A stretch of 64,000 nucleotides of DNA. Origin: Oscillospiraceae bacterium (GTDB lineage Bacteria; Bacillota; Clostridia; Oscillospirales; CAG-382). The translations under genes were made by a program, and so were the position numbers. The notes under the pieces were generated by a model. The model was not told the origin of the DNA and did not search any database. It saw only the letters and a program-made list of their open reading frames with translations. Below, piece by piece: positions 42,436 through 51,097 of the stretch. The stretch lies in NCBI GenBank assembly GCA_015063785.1, contig SVTM01000004.1, forward strand, positions 1-64,000, given 5' to 3'. Position 1 is the first letter of the stretch; every line of letters begins with the position of its first letter.

Positions 42436-42711
42436 TCAGAACTTGGGGAGAATCTTTTCCACGTCTGCGTGGGGTCTGGGGATAACGTGTGTAGCAACGA
42501 GCTCGCCGAGAGTAGAAGCTGCCTGTCCGCCTGCTTCAACTGCAGCCTTAACTGCGCCGACATCGCCGCGAACCATAACACTTACGAGACCGGAACCGAT
42601 CTTTTCTGTGCCGATAAGTGTAACTTCTGCAGACTTAACCATTGCGTCTGCTGCTTCGATTGCTGCTGTGAGACCACGGGTCTCGATCATTCCCAATGCT
42701 TCCTGTGCCAT
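42436..42711 (-). CDS. pduA: BMC-H shell protein, PduA/EutM type
   Basis: 91 residues, canonical hexameric shell protein ([56 protein letters not shown]). The pore loop KIGSG is as in the major shell tiles. Probably the main building block of the facets. AGGAGG lies 10 nt upstream of the ATG. Confidence 0.95.
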   Translation of the reverse strand: MAQEALGMIETRGLTAAIEAADAMVKSAEVTLIGTEKIGSGLVSVMVRGDVGAVKAAVEAGGQAASTLGELVATHVIPRPHADVEKILPKF

Positions 42712-42747
42712 AATATAAATCCTCCTGAAATGTAGAAAATTTTAAAA

Positions 42748-43062
42748 TTATTTTTTGTCAAGTCCCGAAAGAGCAAGCATTTTGCCTGTTCCGTCCTCGG
42801 GGCGAGCGATTATGTGTTTTGTAACAACGCCCGAAACCTGGTTTGCTGCGATTTCCGCTGCATCGACTGCCGCCGTTACAGAGTCAACAGAGCCTCTGAA
42901 CTTCACTGCGACGATGAGGGGAACCTTGAGCTCGTCGGGTTTCTTGGGTTTGTTTTTGTCGAAGGTCTCGGCTGTGACGTTGCCTGCCTTGCATCCCGCA
43001 TCAAGCGCGGCAAAGGCTGCAACAAGGCCATAAACCTCGATAATTCCGACTGCCTGTGTCAT
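42748..43062 (-). CDS. BMC-H shell protein with longer pore loop
   Basis: 104 residues, BMC-H fold (MTQAVGIIEVYGLVAAFAALDAGCKAGNV ... VVTKHIIARPE, given here in parts) with a lysine-rich insertion DKNKPKKPDELK where the pore-lining strand pair begins. This would change pore charge. First of four hexameric shell genes in a row, 37 bp after the Zn alcohol dehydrogenase. Confidence 0.9.
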   Translation of the reverse strand: MTQAVGIIEVYGLVAAFAALDAGCKAGNVTAETFDKNKPKKPDELKVPLIVAVKFRGSVDSVTAAVDAAEIAANQVSGVVTKHIIARPEDGTGKMLALSGLDKK

Positions 43063-43099
43063 CTTCTTATAATCCTTTCGATTTGATCAAATCTTACGG

Positions 43100-44314
43100 T
43101 TATTTGTTGACGACGGCAACCTTCAGACCTTCCATCTTGACGTTTGTGATAAAAGCTTCGCTTGCCTGTTCCAGCGGGAACTTATGTGTGATAAGCTCCT
43201 TGATTGGAAGACCGATGGCGATAGCTCTCTTTAAGAAATCAAAGGTTGTTGCGTAGTCTCTGAGGGTATATACCCACGAGCCGACAGTGGTGATTTCCTT
43301 CGAGCAGATGTCAAAGTGGGGGTTGATGGTGGCGTCTCCGCCGTTGATAAAGAATCCGAGCTCACAAAGTCCGCCGCCGTTGCGGATGAACTTGTAGATG
43401 TTTGCATGAGCGATGGGGCTTCCTGTGCACTGGAAAGCGAAATCAGCGAAATATCCGCCGAAAGCGTTCTTGACAGCGTCAGTAAGAGCCTCGATGCCCT
43501 TGTGCTCGGAGAAGTTGACTGTCTGATCTGCACCCATGCGCTTTGCAAAGGCAAGTCTCTTTTCGTTTCCGTCAACGGCAACGATATTTTCGATACCCAT
43601 TGTGCGCAATACAGCGATACAGATAAGACCGATAGGTCCGCAACCCTGAACGACTACACGGCTGTTGAATCTGAGAATGCCGGTGGTCTTTGCACGTTCT
43701 ACCGCGTGGATAAGAACTGCGCAGGGCTCGATAAGGATTCTCGAATCGAGATCGAGATCGCTTACGTTAAAGATTGTGGAACCCTTTCTGATGAGAATAT
43801 AGTCTGCGAACCATCCGTTGAGATGAACGTCGTCATCTGGGAGAAGTCCGTAAACGTCGGCACCGCCAACGTTCTGCTTGTTAAGGTCGAACATGGTGAT
43901 GTCGGGGTTGTCCTTGAAGATCATGCAGGAAACAACTTTGTCGCCGACCTTGAGGTCTTTGCCTGCACTGTCCTTCTTGACGTTTTTACCCATCTTAACG
44001 ATCTCGCCTGTGCCTTCGTGGCCGAGGGCAACGGGAATGAGACCAAAGGGATCGCGCTTGAATTCGTGTGCGTCTGTTCCGCAAACGCCGCAGCCTTCGA
44101 CCTTGACAAGAATGTCGTCGTCGCCGACTTCGGGCATGGGGAAGGTCTTGAGTTCGATCTTCTCAATACCTGTGAGCATCGCAACACGGCAGGTGGAGGG
44201 GATTCCACCCGAAACAGATGCCTTTGCGGCAGGGGCGGGAGCAGAGCTTGTTCCGCGCATACCTTCAAGAACCTGTTTTACGATTTCTTCGATATTGTTC
44301 TTGTTGTAATCCAT
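43100..44314 (-). CDS. Zinc alcohol dehydrogenase with N-terminal encapsulation peptide
   Basis: 404 residues. Residues 1-20 (MDYNKNNIEEIVKQVLEGM) form an amphipathic helix followed by an Ala/Pro/Ser linker (22-38), the pattern of BMC encapsulation peptides. The MDR-type dehydrogenase follows: GCGVCGTDAHEF (catalytic zinc Cys), GHEGTGEI, and the Rossmann motif VVQGCGPIGLICIA. Structural-zinc cysteines of the usual four-Cys lobe are not evident. It probably reduces lactaldehyde or oxidises a diol inside the compartment. The substrate is not fixed by sequence. Confidence 0.9.
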   Translation of the reverse strand: MDYNKNNIEEIVKQVLEGMRGTSSAPAPAAKASVSGGIPSTCRVAMLTGIEKIELKTFPMPEVGDDDILVKVEGCGVCGTDAHEFKRDPFGLIPVALGHEGTGEIVKMGKNVKKDSAGKDLKVGDKVVSCMIFKDNPDITMFDLNKQNVGGADVYGLLPDDDVHLNGWFADYILIRKGSTIFNVSDLDLDSRILIEPCAVLIHAVERAKTTGILRFNSRVVVQGCGPIGLICIAVLRTMGIENIVAVDGNEKRLAFAKRMGADQTVNFSEHKGIEALTDAVKNAFGGYFADFAFQCTGSPIAHANIYKFIRNGGGLCELGFFINGGDATINPHFDICSKEITTVGSWVYTLRDYATTFDFLKRAIAIGLPIKELITHKFPLEQASEAFITNVKMEGLKVAVVNK

Positions 44315-44329
44315 TTTTGTAAAACTCCG

Positions 44330-44836
44330 TTACAGGCATTTTTTTGCTTCTTCTTCCACGCATGAGGCACCAAACGCCGCAAGCACGGTGTCCTGCTCCT
44401 CACTGCCTCCGCTGACTCCCAGGCCGCCTATGATCTTACCCGAGAGAACAAGAGGTTCGCCGCCGCCGAAAATAACGATTTTGCCGTCATTTGTCTGCTG
44501 GATACCGTATAAAGGTCCGTGGGGCTGTGAAAGATTTTTGAGCTTGATTGTTGACATTTTCAGCGAAACAGAAGTGAAAGCTTTGTTAAAAGCCACGTCA
44601 AAGCTTGCAATGTAAGAATCATCCATGCATTCGGTAAGCACGGGACGTGCACCTGCACTGCATATCGAAACGACGGCGCGAACGCCCATTTCGGAAGCTT
44701 TGTCTTCGATCCTTTTTGCAATTCGCTTTGCAAGGGCAAGGCTTATGGTGCTTTGGTTGATGATGGCTTTATTTGTTTTCATCTCTGTTGCCACCGCGTC
44801 AACTATTTTTGAAATGTCGGTGTTATGCATAAGCAT
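44330..44836 (-). CDS. GlcG/PduO C-terminal-like protein
   Basis: 168 residues of the DUF336 (GlcG/HbpS/PduO C-terminal) family: ISLALAKRIAKRIEDKASEMG, DDSYIASFDVAFNKAFTSVSLKM, YGIQQTNDGKIVIFGGGEPLVL and GGLGVSGGSEEQDTVLA. Members bind haem or small ligands; in Pdu loci the domain is fused to the PduO cobalamin adenosyltransferase. Here it stands alone, which suits a B12-independent compartment. Two near ATGs (44836, 44830) are possible starts. Confidence 0.88.
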   Translation of the reverse strand: MLMHNTDISKIVDAVATEMKTNKAIINQSTISLALAKRIAKRIEDKASEMGVRAVVSICSAGARPVLTECMDDSYIASFDVAFNKAFTSVSLKMSTIKLKNLSQPHGPLYGIQQTNDGKIVIFGGGEPLVLSGKIIGGLGVSGGSEEQDTVLAAFGASCVEEEAKKCL

Positions 44837-44845
44837 TACCCGAAA

Positions 44846-45649
44846 TTATTTGCCGAGCTGTGCAAGAACTCTCTTTGTGATCTCTGCAATAACGTCAGAA
44901 TCGTTGGAAGAAGAGTGAGATGTCGAGCAGCTGCCATCACAGTTTGGACATCTGGGTCTGCCTGCTGCAACATTGGGGCAGAGGTCAGCAGGGTGCTTAC
45001 CTGTCATGCCGAACTTGCGGCGGATTTCGTAAAGCTGCTGAACCTGTTCTTCTGTGAGTTCCTTGGGTCCGCCGAGCATTGTGGAGATGAAGAGGAGCTG
45101 AGCGTAGAACTCAACAGATTCCATCTTGTGGTATGCCGAGAGAAGCGAATCCGAGAATGCAAGAGCACCGTGGTTTGCAAGAAGAACTGCATCATAGTGC
45201 TGGAGATACTTGGAAACTGCATCAGGAATTTCTTCTGTCGAAGGACAGCCGTATTCAGCGATCGGAACACATCCGAGAGCGATAACTGCCTCAGGCATGA
45301 TCTGAGCTGTAAGCGGAATTCCTGCAATAGCAAAACCTGTTGCATACATAGGATGAGCGTGAACGACAGACTTTACGTCAGGTCTTTCCTTGTAAACTCT
45401 CATATGCATCTTGATTTCGGAAGAGGGACGGAAGCCTTCGTTTGCTTCGATAACTTCGCCTCTGCCGTTTACCTTACAGATGTATTCGGGAGTCATGAAG
45501 CCCTTGGATACACCTGTTGGTGTGCAAAGATACTGATCTTCGCCGACTTTTACGGAGATGTTGCCGTCGTTGGAAGCAACCATGCCGCGGTCATAGATTC
45601 TTTTGCCGATTTCGCACATTTGAACTTTAATTGCGTACTCTGAAGCCAT
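44846..45649 (-). CDS. Class II aldolase (fuculose-phosphate type) with C-terminal encapsulation peptide
   Basis: 267 residues. Zinc-dependent class II aldolase/adducin domain (1-205): Glu78 in SSEIKMHM, His97 and His99 in VHAHP, His160 in LANHGAL. It should split fuculose- or rhamnulose-1-phosphate to DHAP and lactaldehyde. After the domain comes a cysteine group Cys224, Cys234, Cys237, Cys241 that could bind a metal, then a Ser-rich linker and an amphipathic helix (251-266, SDVIAEITKRVLAQLG) typical of encapsulation peptides. So lactaldehyde is made inside the shell. Confidence 0.92.
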   Translation of the reverse strand: MASEYAIKVQMCEIGKRIYDRGMVASNDGNISVKVGEDQYLCTPTGVSKGFMTPEYICKVNGRGEVIEANEGFRPSSEIKMHMRVYKERPDVKSVVHAHPMYATGFAIAGIPLTAQIMPEAVIALGCVPIAEYGCPSTEEIPDAVSKYLQHYDAVLLANHGALAFSDSLLSAYHKMESVEFYAQLLFISTMLGGPKELTEEQVQQLYEIRRKFGMTGKHPADLCPNVAAGRPRCPNCDGSCSTSHSSSNDSDVIAEITKRVLAQLGK

Positions 45650-45721
45650 TTTTCTTTCTCCTTTGTATAGTATTTTAAATGGTTTGTATATTTAAGCGGG
45701 GTTCCCCCGAGCTTACAAAAA

Positions 45722-46150
45722 TTAACTTTGGCGGAGATAATCGAGAATTTCGGACACTCCGACCGAGTGGGTGGAATCGACGTGAAAAATTTTCTTGCAG
45801 CCGCAGATTTCAAGCCACCTGTCAGCAAGCGGAATGTTTGCATCGGGATGGTCGATCTTTGTCACGATGCCGATAACGTCGCGGGTTGCCATCGAAACGA
45901 TGTTGGGCCCGAAAAGCGAAAAGGGCTCTGTGGCGGATATAAGAAGTCCCACAACGTCCGCTTCGTATGAGTAGATCGCAAGAGCACCACCCAGATGCTT
46001 TGTCTGGATATATTCACCCGGGGTGTCGATCATAACGTCGTCGCGGTTGACATATTGCGTCTTTTCATAGTGGATCTCCTCACCGCGAAGCGCCTGCATA
46101 AGGGTTGTTTTTCCGCTTTCGCTGCGTCCGATAAGAATCAGCTTTTTCAT
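45722..46150 (-). CDS. eutP: EutP/PduV-type GTPase-like protein
   Basis: 142 residues with P-loop GRSESGKTTL (7-16), switch-like DTPGEYIQTKHL and the base-recognition-like VTKIDHP. EutP/PduV proteins belong to the Ras-like GTPase fold and are linked to compartment movement or acetate kinase activity in some systems. Six bp after the EutS-like gene. As no acetate kinase or PduL is in the operon, an acetate kinase role would be of interest, but this is speculative. Confidence 0.9.
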   Translation of the reverse strand: MKKLILIGRSESGKTTLMQALRGEEIHYEKTQYVNRDDVMIDTPGEYIQTKHLGGALAIYSYEADVVGLLISATEPFSLFGPNIVSMATRDVIGIVTKIDHPDANIPLADRWLEICGCKKIFHVDSTHSVGVSEILDYLRQS

Positions 46151-46156
46151 GTCGTA

Positions 46157-46558
46157 TTATGTTCTTGTGATGGGACAGACGTTAAAGCCGAGCTTTTCCT
46201 GCGCATATTCGGTGACGGCACGGAAGGCAGCCTCCACGTCCGATATTGATCCTGTGATAACAAGCGTTCCGCTGAAGCGGTCGACAAAGCCCAGTTCAAT
46301 GCCTGATGCCTTCATGCTGATGTCCGCCGCAATTATGGCAGTTTCGGCAGGGCTTACGGTGAGCACACCGATGGCACTGTGGGAATAGTCGATTCTGGGA
46401 TCAAGACCGAGCTTTTTGTGAAGCTCTGTGTCGGGATTTGCGATTATGTGCGCAAGGGTTATCTGTTTTCCGGGGACAAGCTCCTGAATGATGCGGAGCT
46501 TTCCGCCGTCAGATTTGTTTGCCGCGGCAATAATCTGTTCGATGTTGTTTGTGTTCAT
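46157..46558 (-). CDS. eutS: EutS/PduU circularly permuted shell protein
   Basis: 133 residues. The N-terminal strand LRIIQELVPGKQITLAHIIANP forms the beta-barrel plug typical of EutS/PduU, then the permuted BMC domain (IGVLTVSPAETAIIAADISMKAS, FVDRFSGTLVITGS). An extra 20-residue N-terminus (MNTNNIEQIIAAANKSDGG) is longer than in EutS and is helical, possibly another targeting segment. Confidence 0.92.
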   Translation of the reverse strand: MNTNNIEQIIAAANKSDGGKLRIIQELVPGKQITLAHIIANPDTELHKKLGLDPRIDYSHSAIGVLTVSPAETAIIAADISMKASGIELGFVDRFSGTLVITGSISDVEAAFRAVTEYAQEKLGFNVCPITRT

Positions 46559-46582
46559 TTTTCCTCTTTGTTTGCGGAATTT

Positions 46583-47374
46583 TTATCCGCCGATTATTAC
46601 GTCAAGACCTTCTTTTGCGGCAGTTGCGCGAAGAAGCTCCATGTGTTCTTTTGTTGGGGAAGGAATATCACCCATGCCGTAGTCCCTTTTCAGACCCACA
46701 TATTTGTCATATCCGAGTCTGTGGTATGGGAGAAGGTGCAATTCGTTGACCGTGCCGAGAGATTTTGTGAATTTTGCAATAGACGCGATCTCCTGCGGTG
46801 TGTCGTTGAAGGTCGGAATCACAGGCACGCGGATCACGAGCTTTTTGGCACTCTGTGCGATCTTTTTTGCATTTTCAAGAATAAGCTCGTTGGGCTGTGT
46901 GGTGAATTCCTTGTGCTTTGCGGAATCGGTGTGTTTTATATCCATCAGAAACAGGTCGCAGACGGGAAGAAATCTTTCGATCACCGAAAACTGCGAGAAT
47001 CCTGTGGTTTCGATGGCGGTGTTGATGCCATATTCTTTGCACGCTGAAAGAAGAGCCACTGCAAAGTCGGGCTGTCCCAGGGCTTCGCCTCCCGAAAGGG
47101 TGACTCCGCCGCCCGAGCGTCTGTAATAGGGCATGTCCTTGAGAACCTGCTCCATCACTTCGCCCACAGTGACGTCACGTCCCACAGTTTCTTCCTTACC
47201 CGCGCGCAGCATCTTTTGAATTGCAAATTCCTGCGATTCGGGGTTGCAGCACCAGCGGCAACGCAGAAAGCATCCTTTAAGGAACACGATCGTGCGGATA
47301 CCCGGACCGTCATGGACAGAGAATTTCTGAATGTCAAAAATTCTGCCTGTCACCTTTTCAAACTGTTCTATCAT
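46583..47374 (-). CDS. Glycyl-radical enzyme activase (radical SAM)
   Basis: 263 residues from the ATG at 47374. Radical SAM motif CFLRCRWC (C-x3-C-x2-C) after GPGIRTIVFLKG, and a GGE motif in TLSGGEALGQ. The segment after the CxxxCxxC loop goes straight to the next helix, without the ferredoxin-like insert with extra 4Fe-4S clusters seen in most dehydratase-type activases, so it is PFL-activase-like in size. It should place the glycyl radical on Gly818 of the enzyme encoded 22 bp upstream. Confidence 0.92.
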   Translation of the reverse strand: MIEQFEKVTGRIFDIQKFSVHDGPGIRTIVFLKGCFLRCRWCCNPESQEFAIQKMLRAGKEETVGRDVTVGEVMEQVLKDMPYYRRSGGGVTLSGGEALGQPDFAVALLSACKEYGINTAIETTGFSQFSVIERFLPVCDLFLMDIKHTDSAKHKEFTTQPNELILENAKKIAQSAKKLVIRVPVIPTFNDTPQEIASIAKFTKSLGTVNELHLLPYHRLGYDKYVGLKRDYGMGDIPSPTKEHMELLRATAAKEGLDVIIGG

Positions 47375-47396
47375 TGGCACTCACCTGCGTTTTCAT

Positions 47397-49928
47397 TCAG
47401 AAACCAGCCTGCTCGGTACGGTTGATGATGTCGTCCTGCAGGGATTTTGAAAGGGTGGTAAAGAGTGCGCTGTATCCTGCAACTCGAACGACCAGCGACT
47501 TGTACTTTTCGGGATGCGCCTGGGCATCGCGCAAGGTTTCGCGGCTGACAACGTTGAACTGCATGTGGCTGCCCTTCTGATCAAAGTATGCTCTGATGAG
47601 AGCGACAAAGCTTTCAAGTCCCGAACGTCCTTCAAGAGCAGAGGGGTGGAATTTCATATTGAAAAGTGTTCCGTTGGAAGCGATTCCGTGGTCGAGCTTT
47701 GAAACAGAGTTTGCGCTCGATGTGGGGCCGTGAGTGTCCTTGCCCGCCGAGGGCGAAACACCGTCGGCAACGGGAGTGTAGGCAAGTCTTCCGTCGGGGG
47801 TGGCACCTGTCTGTGCACCGAGGGGAACATTTGCCGAAACAGGATAAAGACCTGCCTGGTAGATACCGCCTCTGGGATTTTTGAATGTTTCGAGCGGACG
47901 GGTGTAGGTATACGCCACGTCGCGGGCAAAAGCGTCGATCTCCGGAATGTCGTTTCCGAATTTCGGAATAGAGTCGATCATTTCGCGCACTTTTCTGTAC
48001 TTTGTGCGCTGGAAGGTCTGCATTCCGAGGGTCTTTATTTTGTTGTAGGTTTCAATGATAAGGGCTTCGGTGATGTTCTTTCCTTCCGCGGCAAGTTTTG
48101 CAATGGCTTTCTGTGTCTTTGCGCTTGCGATCTTGTCGGGAATATCTTCGCCGAAGTTGTGGTCGAGAGCGTCCTTAAGCTCTGCCATGGTGATCTTTTT
48201 CTGATCGAAGACCAGTGTCTTTACTGCATAAAGCGAGTCTGCCATGTTTGCAACGCCAAAGCCCTGGGGGCCTGTGAAGTTGTAGATAGCTCCGCCTTCC
48301 TGCAGGCTCTTGCCCTTGCCGATACAATCCTCAACCATGCATGATTGGAAGGGAAGAGGACATCTTTCGCCGTGGGCAACGTCTATGGCGTTGTCCGCGT
48401 TGACAAGAAGCTTGAGCATATAGTTGTTCTGTGCCTTGTAGGCATCGTAGAACTCTTCGAAGGTCTTCATCTTTGTGACGTCACCTGTGTGGACGCCGAT
48501 GAACTCTCCGTCGTCGTAACCGTCAGAGAAGACAAGCTCGAGCGGACGGCACATGTTGAAGAACGCCGCATCGTGCCAGCCGTCGGTTTTGCCAGACTTC
48601 TGAGGTTCGACACATCCGATGATGTTGTAATCTCTTGCATCCTCGATGGTAAGTCCGCGACTCAAAAGAGATGGGATGATGACTTCGTCATTATAGTAGG
48701 CAGGAAGACCGACACCTGTGCGTGTAAGCTCTGCCGCTTTAATCATAAATTCGTGGGGAGTACCGTTCCATACTCTGACCGAGAAGGAGGGCTGAGGAAG
48801 AAGAACGTGCATGGTAGCCTGAATGCACATGAACGAAAGATCGTTTGTAGCATCAAGACCGTCCTTGGTTTGACCGCCGGCAATAAGGTTTTGGAAAAGG
48901 CTGTATCCTGCAAAACCTTCGGCAGAAGCCGCGTCTCTGACTTTGTTGAGGTCGTTGAGCTTTACCCATATGCAGTCCATAAGTTCCTGCGCCGCCTCGT
49001 ATGTGATCTTTCCTGCGTCAAGGTCTGCCTTGAAGTAGGGGTACATGTACTGGTCGAAGCGTCCGGGAGATATGGAATGTCCGCTCGATTCGGTCTGCAG
49101 AAGCATCTGAATGAACCAGAACGACTGGCAGGCTTCATAAAAGCTGCGTGCACCCTCCATGGGAACGCGCGAGCAGTTTGCCGCAATGGCAATAAGCTCG
49201 TTCTTGCGAGAGAGGTTTTGTTCTTTCTTTGCAAGCTCCAGCGCGTGCGCCGCATATCTTGCCGCAAAAACGCCCGCCGCCTTGCAGCTTGTGATGACAG
49301 CATTAAGGAAATGGGTGCTCTTTATGTACGCAGGATCTTCAAACGAAAGCTTTGAAAGCGCATCCTTTGCTTCTTGCATAATGCCCGAAAGGCCGATCTT
49401 CAACACCTTGCCGTAATCTACGGTAACGTGACCGATACCGTTGTAGAAATAGTTGCCCGGGGTGAAGATATTGTGCTCCATGGCTTTAAGGGTTTCTTTT
49501 GCCATATAGGAGGTGGCAAGCTCGCTCGTGGTCTTTCCGCGCCAGTATTTGTATACCTCGTGAAGGGTAGCCTTTGTGTCTTCCTCAATGCGGAAAGGAT
49601 CGGCGGATCTTGTTTCAACCGTGTCAAATTCAGATTCGAGCCAATCAAAGGAGTATTCGGGGAACACCTGGCATCCTCTGGGGTTCTTTGTGGCAGAACC
49701 GACGATAAGCTCGCCGTCGCGGATGGTGACGGGAAGATTTTCGCAGATGTGATAAAAAGCCTTTGCGCGGCGAGTGATAATGGGTTCACCCTCGGTTGCC
49801 ATGTAAGACTCGGTGAGAAGCACTGCACGGTCTGCTTCGATCACGGGCATTTTTTCATAAAGGTGCTCGATGAGCTTTTTGATTCTTTCGGTTCTTGGAA
49901 TATCCTTGACAGTGTACTTTTTGTTCAT
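47397..49928 (-). CDS. Glycyl-radical diol dehydratase (1,2-propanediol type)
   Basis: 843 residues. Active-site Cys439 and Glu441 in IIGCVEPQ and the radical Gly818 in RVAGYSA are intact, matching glycerol/propanediol dehydratases and choline lyase. The overall sequence follows the clostridial B12-independent glycerol dehydratase, but is about 55 residues longer, mostly through an insert at about 600-650 (KIASAKTQKAIAKLAAEG region). With the aldolase in the same operon, 1,2-propanediol to propanal is the likely reaction. No long N-terminal encapsulation extension is present. Second gene of the BMC operon. Confidence 0.93.
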   Translation of the reverse strand: MNKKYTVKDIPRTERIKKLIEHLYEKMPVIEADRAVLLTESYMATEGEPIITRRAKAFYHICENLPVTIRDGELIVGSATKNPRGCQVFPEYSFDWLESEFDTVETRSADPFRIEEDTKATLHEVYKYWRGKTTSELATSYMAKETLKAMEHNIFTPGNYFYNGIGHVTVDYGKVLKIGLSGIMQEAKDALSKLSFEDPAYIKSTHFLNAVITSCKAAGVFAARYAAHALELAKKEQNLSRKNELIAIAANCSRVPMEGARSFYEACQSFWFIQMLLQTESSGHSISPGRFDQYMYPYFKADLDAGKITYEAAQELMDCIWVKLNDLNKVRDAASAEGFAGYSLFQNLIAGGQTKDGLDATNDLSFMCIQATMHVLLPQPSFSVRVWNGTPHEFMIKAAELTRTGVGLPAYYNDEVIIPSLLSRGLTIEDARDYNIIGCVEPQKSGKTDGWHDAAFFNMCRPLELVFSDGYDDGEFIGVHTGDVTKMKTFEEFYDAYKAQNNYMLKLLVNADNAIDVAHGERCPLPFQSCMVEDCIGKGKSLQEGGAIYNFTGPQGFGVANMADSLYAVKTLVFDQKKITMAELKDALDHNFGEDIPDKIASAKTQKAIAKLAAEGKNITEALIIETYNKIKTLGMQTFQRTKYRKVREMIDSIPKFGNDIPEIDAFARDVAYTYTRPLETFKNPRGGIYQAGLYPVSANVPLGAQTGATPDGRLAYTPVADGVSPSAGKDTHGPTSSANSVSKLDHGIASNGTLFNMKFHPSALEGRSGLESFVALIRAYFDQKGSHMQFNVVSRETLRDAQAHPEKYKSLVVRVAGYSALFTTLSKSLQDDIINRTEQAGF

Positions 49929-49947
49929 GATATGCCTCTTTTATATT

Positions 49948-50727
49948 TCATTTGGTGTTTGTCTTGTCTATTGTTTTTTCGTCGCACAGACGGATTATCG
50001 TGCCAATGCAGTCACGGGTGTGGTTTTCGGTAAGGACAAAGACTTTTTTGTCGGCGCAGTAGGTGGTGTAGGACGTGCCGCATTTTTCTATGAGTTCGCG
50101 GTCATTCTCGCCATCTCCAAAAAACAGGATATCTTTGTCCGAAAGACCGTACAGCCCTGCCAGATGTTTTACTGCACCGTATTTTGATGCATTGCGGTTC
50201 ACAAATTCGCAGACGCCGCGTGCTTTGTAAGAAAACCTTGCCCCCTGCGGAGCTTCGTACGAATCTGCGCAAGGTCCGTAAAGCGAAACAAAGAAGATGT
50301 CGTCAGAGATCTCGGAAAGCGAGAAGATCTGTTTCACGTTTCCGACTCTTGACGTTTCTTTTGCTTTTACAAGATAAGAGTTTCCGAGTATGTACGAAAC
50401 GTCGATCGAATGGAACACAACAGTGTTCTTGCCGTCGCCCGCAAAGCTTTCGAAAAAAGCTTTGACACACCCTGTCGGCAGGGGAAGCGAATAAACAGGA
50501 GAGTCGTTCGAAATAACGTATGCTCCGTCGCAGCAGCAACACCACAGATCGCGGATGCTTTTTCCGAAAAGCTTTTTCAGCTCCCGATAGTGTCTGCCGG
50601 TGGCAACGGCAAAGGGAACCGACCTTTCCGAAAGCTTTGAAAGCATGACGGGAAAGCGCGTTGTATTCAGATGTGAGCCTTTATATATCAGCGTGCCGTC
50701 GACATCGCTTACAACCATTCCGATCAA
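49948..50727 (-). CDS. Cof-type HAD phosphatase leading the BMC operon
   Basis: 259 residues, HAD subfamily IIB: motif I SDVDGTLI (Asp8, Asp10), AVATGR (motif II), and FFGDGENDREL (motif IV). A TTG at 50727 has GGGAG seven bases upstream; the ATG at 50718 is too far from it. Substrates of Cof proteins are sugar phosphates, FMN or PLP. Nineteen bp before the GRE gene, so first in the operon; removal of a toxic phosphorylated intermediate is a plausible role. Cysteine-rich stretch WCCCCDG after motif II is unusual. Confidence 0.88.
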   Translation of the reverse strand: MIGMVVSDVDGTLIYKGSHLNTTRFPVMLSKLSERSVPFAVATGRHYRELKKLFGKSIRDLWCCCCDGAYVISNDSPVYSLPLPTGCVKAFFESFAGDGKNTVVFHSIDVSYILGNSYLVKAKETSRVGNVKQIFSLSEISDDIFFVSLYGPCADSYEAPQGARFSYKARGVCEFVNRNASKYGAVKHLAGLYGLSDKDILFFGDGENDRELIEKCGTSYTTYCADKKVFVLTENHTRDCIGTIIRLCDEKTIDKTNTK

Positions 50728-50794
50728 ATCGTTTCTCCCTTTGTGCCGATCGTATTCCGACCGTACTCATAAAAATATACCCTTTTACAATATA

Positions 50795-50823
50795 ATGATA
50801 CATCAACTTATCTTTGATGTCAA
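50795..50823 (-). promoter_or_regulatory. Promoter of the BMC operon
   Basis: Minus strand TTGACA (50823-50818) and TATCAT (50800-50795) with 17-bp spacing; transcription would start near 50788, some 60 nt before the first gene. Confidence 0.75.
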
Positions 50824-50919
50824 TAACTAAATCAATTATTTTTGTAAAATCGGCGAAAAAAACAGTTTTTTGCACCACTTTTTTTGAAAAATCATAAATA
50901 GTGTGAATAAACACCGCCT

Positions 50920-50946
50920 CAAATCATATTCATTCAATATGATTTG
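50920..50946. promoter_or_regulatory. Palindromic regulator site 1
   Basis: CAAATCATAT and ATATGATTTG, perfect 10-bp arms with a 7-nt spacer. Lies about 100 bp upstream of the BMC operon -35 and 150 bp from the divergent promoter, in a 422-bp region (50728-51149) that holds no gene. Confidence 0.75.
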
Positions 50947-51044
50947 GAATTTGACATTATTTTCACCAAAAAAATCTACGGTATTTTTTGCTTGAAAAAG
51001 AGGCTTCTGACAGTTGATAAAAAATGTTTCGGAGTAACAAAAAT

Positions 51045-51071
51045 CAAATCATACAAAAACGATATGAAATA
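51045..51071. promoter_or_regulatory. Palindromic regulator site 2
   Basis: CAAATCATAC, 7-nt spacer, ATATGAAATA: the same layout as site 1 with a weaker right arm. Centre-to-centre distance is 125 bp, close to twelve helical turns. It lies 26 bp before the -35 of the divergent gene. Confidence 0.6.
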
Positions 51072-51097
51072 ATTTTTTCTCAAAAAATCACACAGGC

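Noticed and set aside
42436..43062. Recent tandem duplication of shell genes as a repeat
   Set aside because: The BMC-H paralogues share protein sequence but differ enough to be old functional paralogues, usual for compartments.
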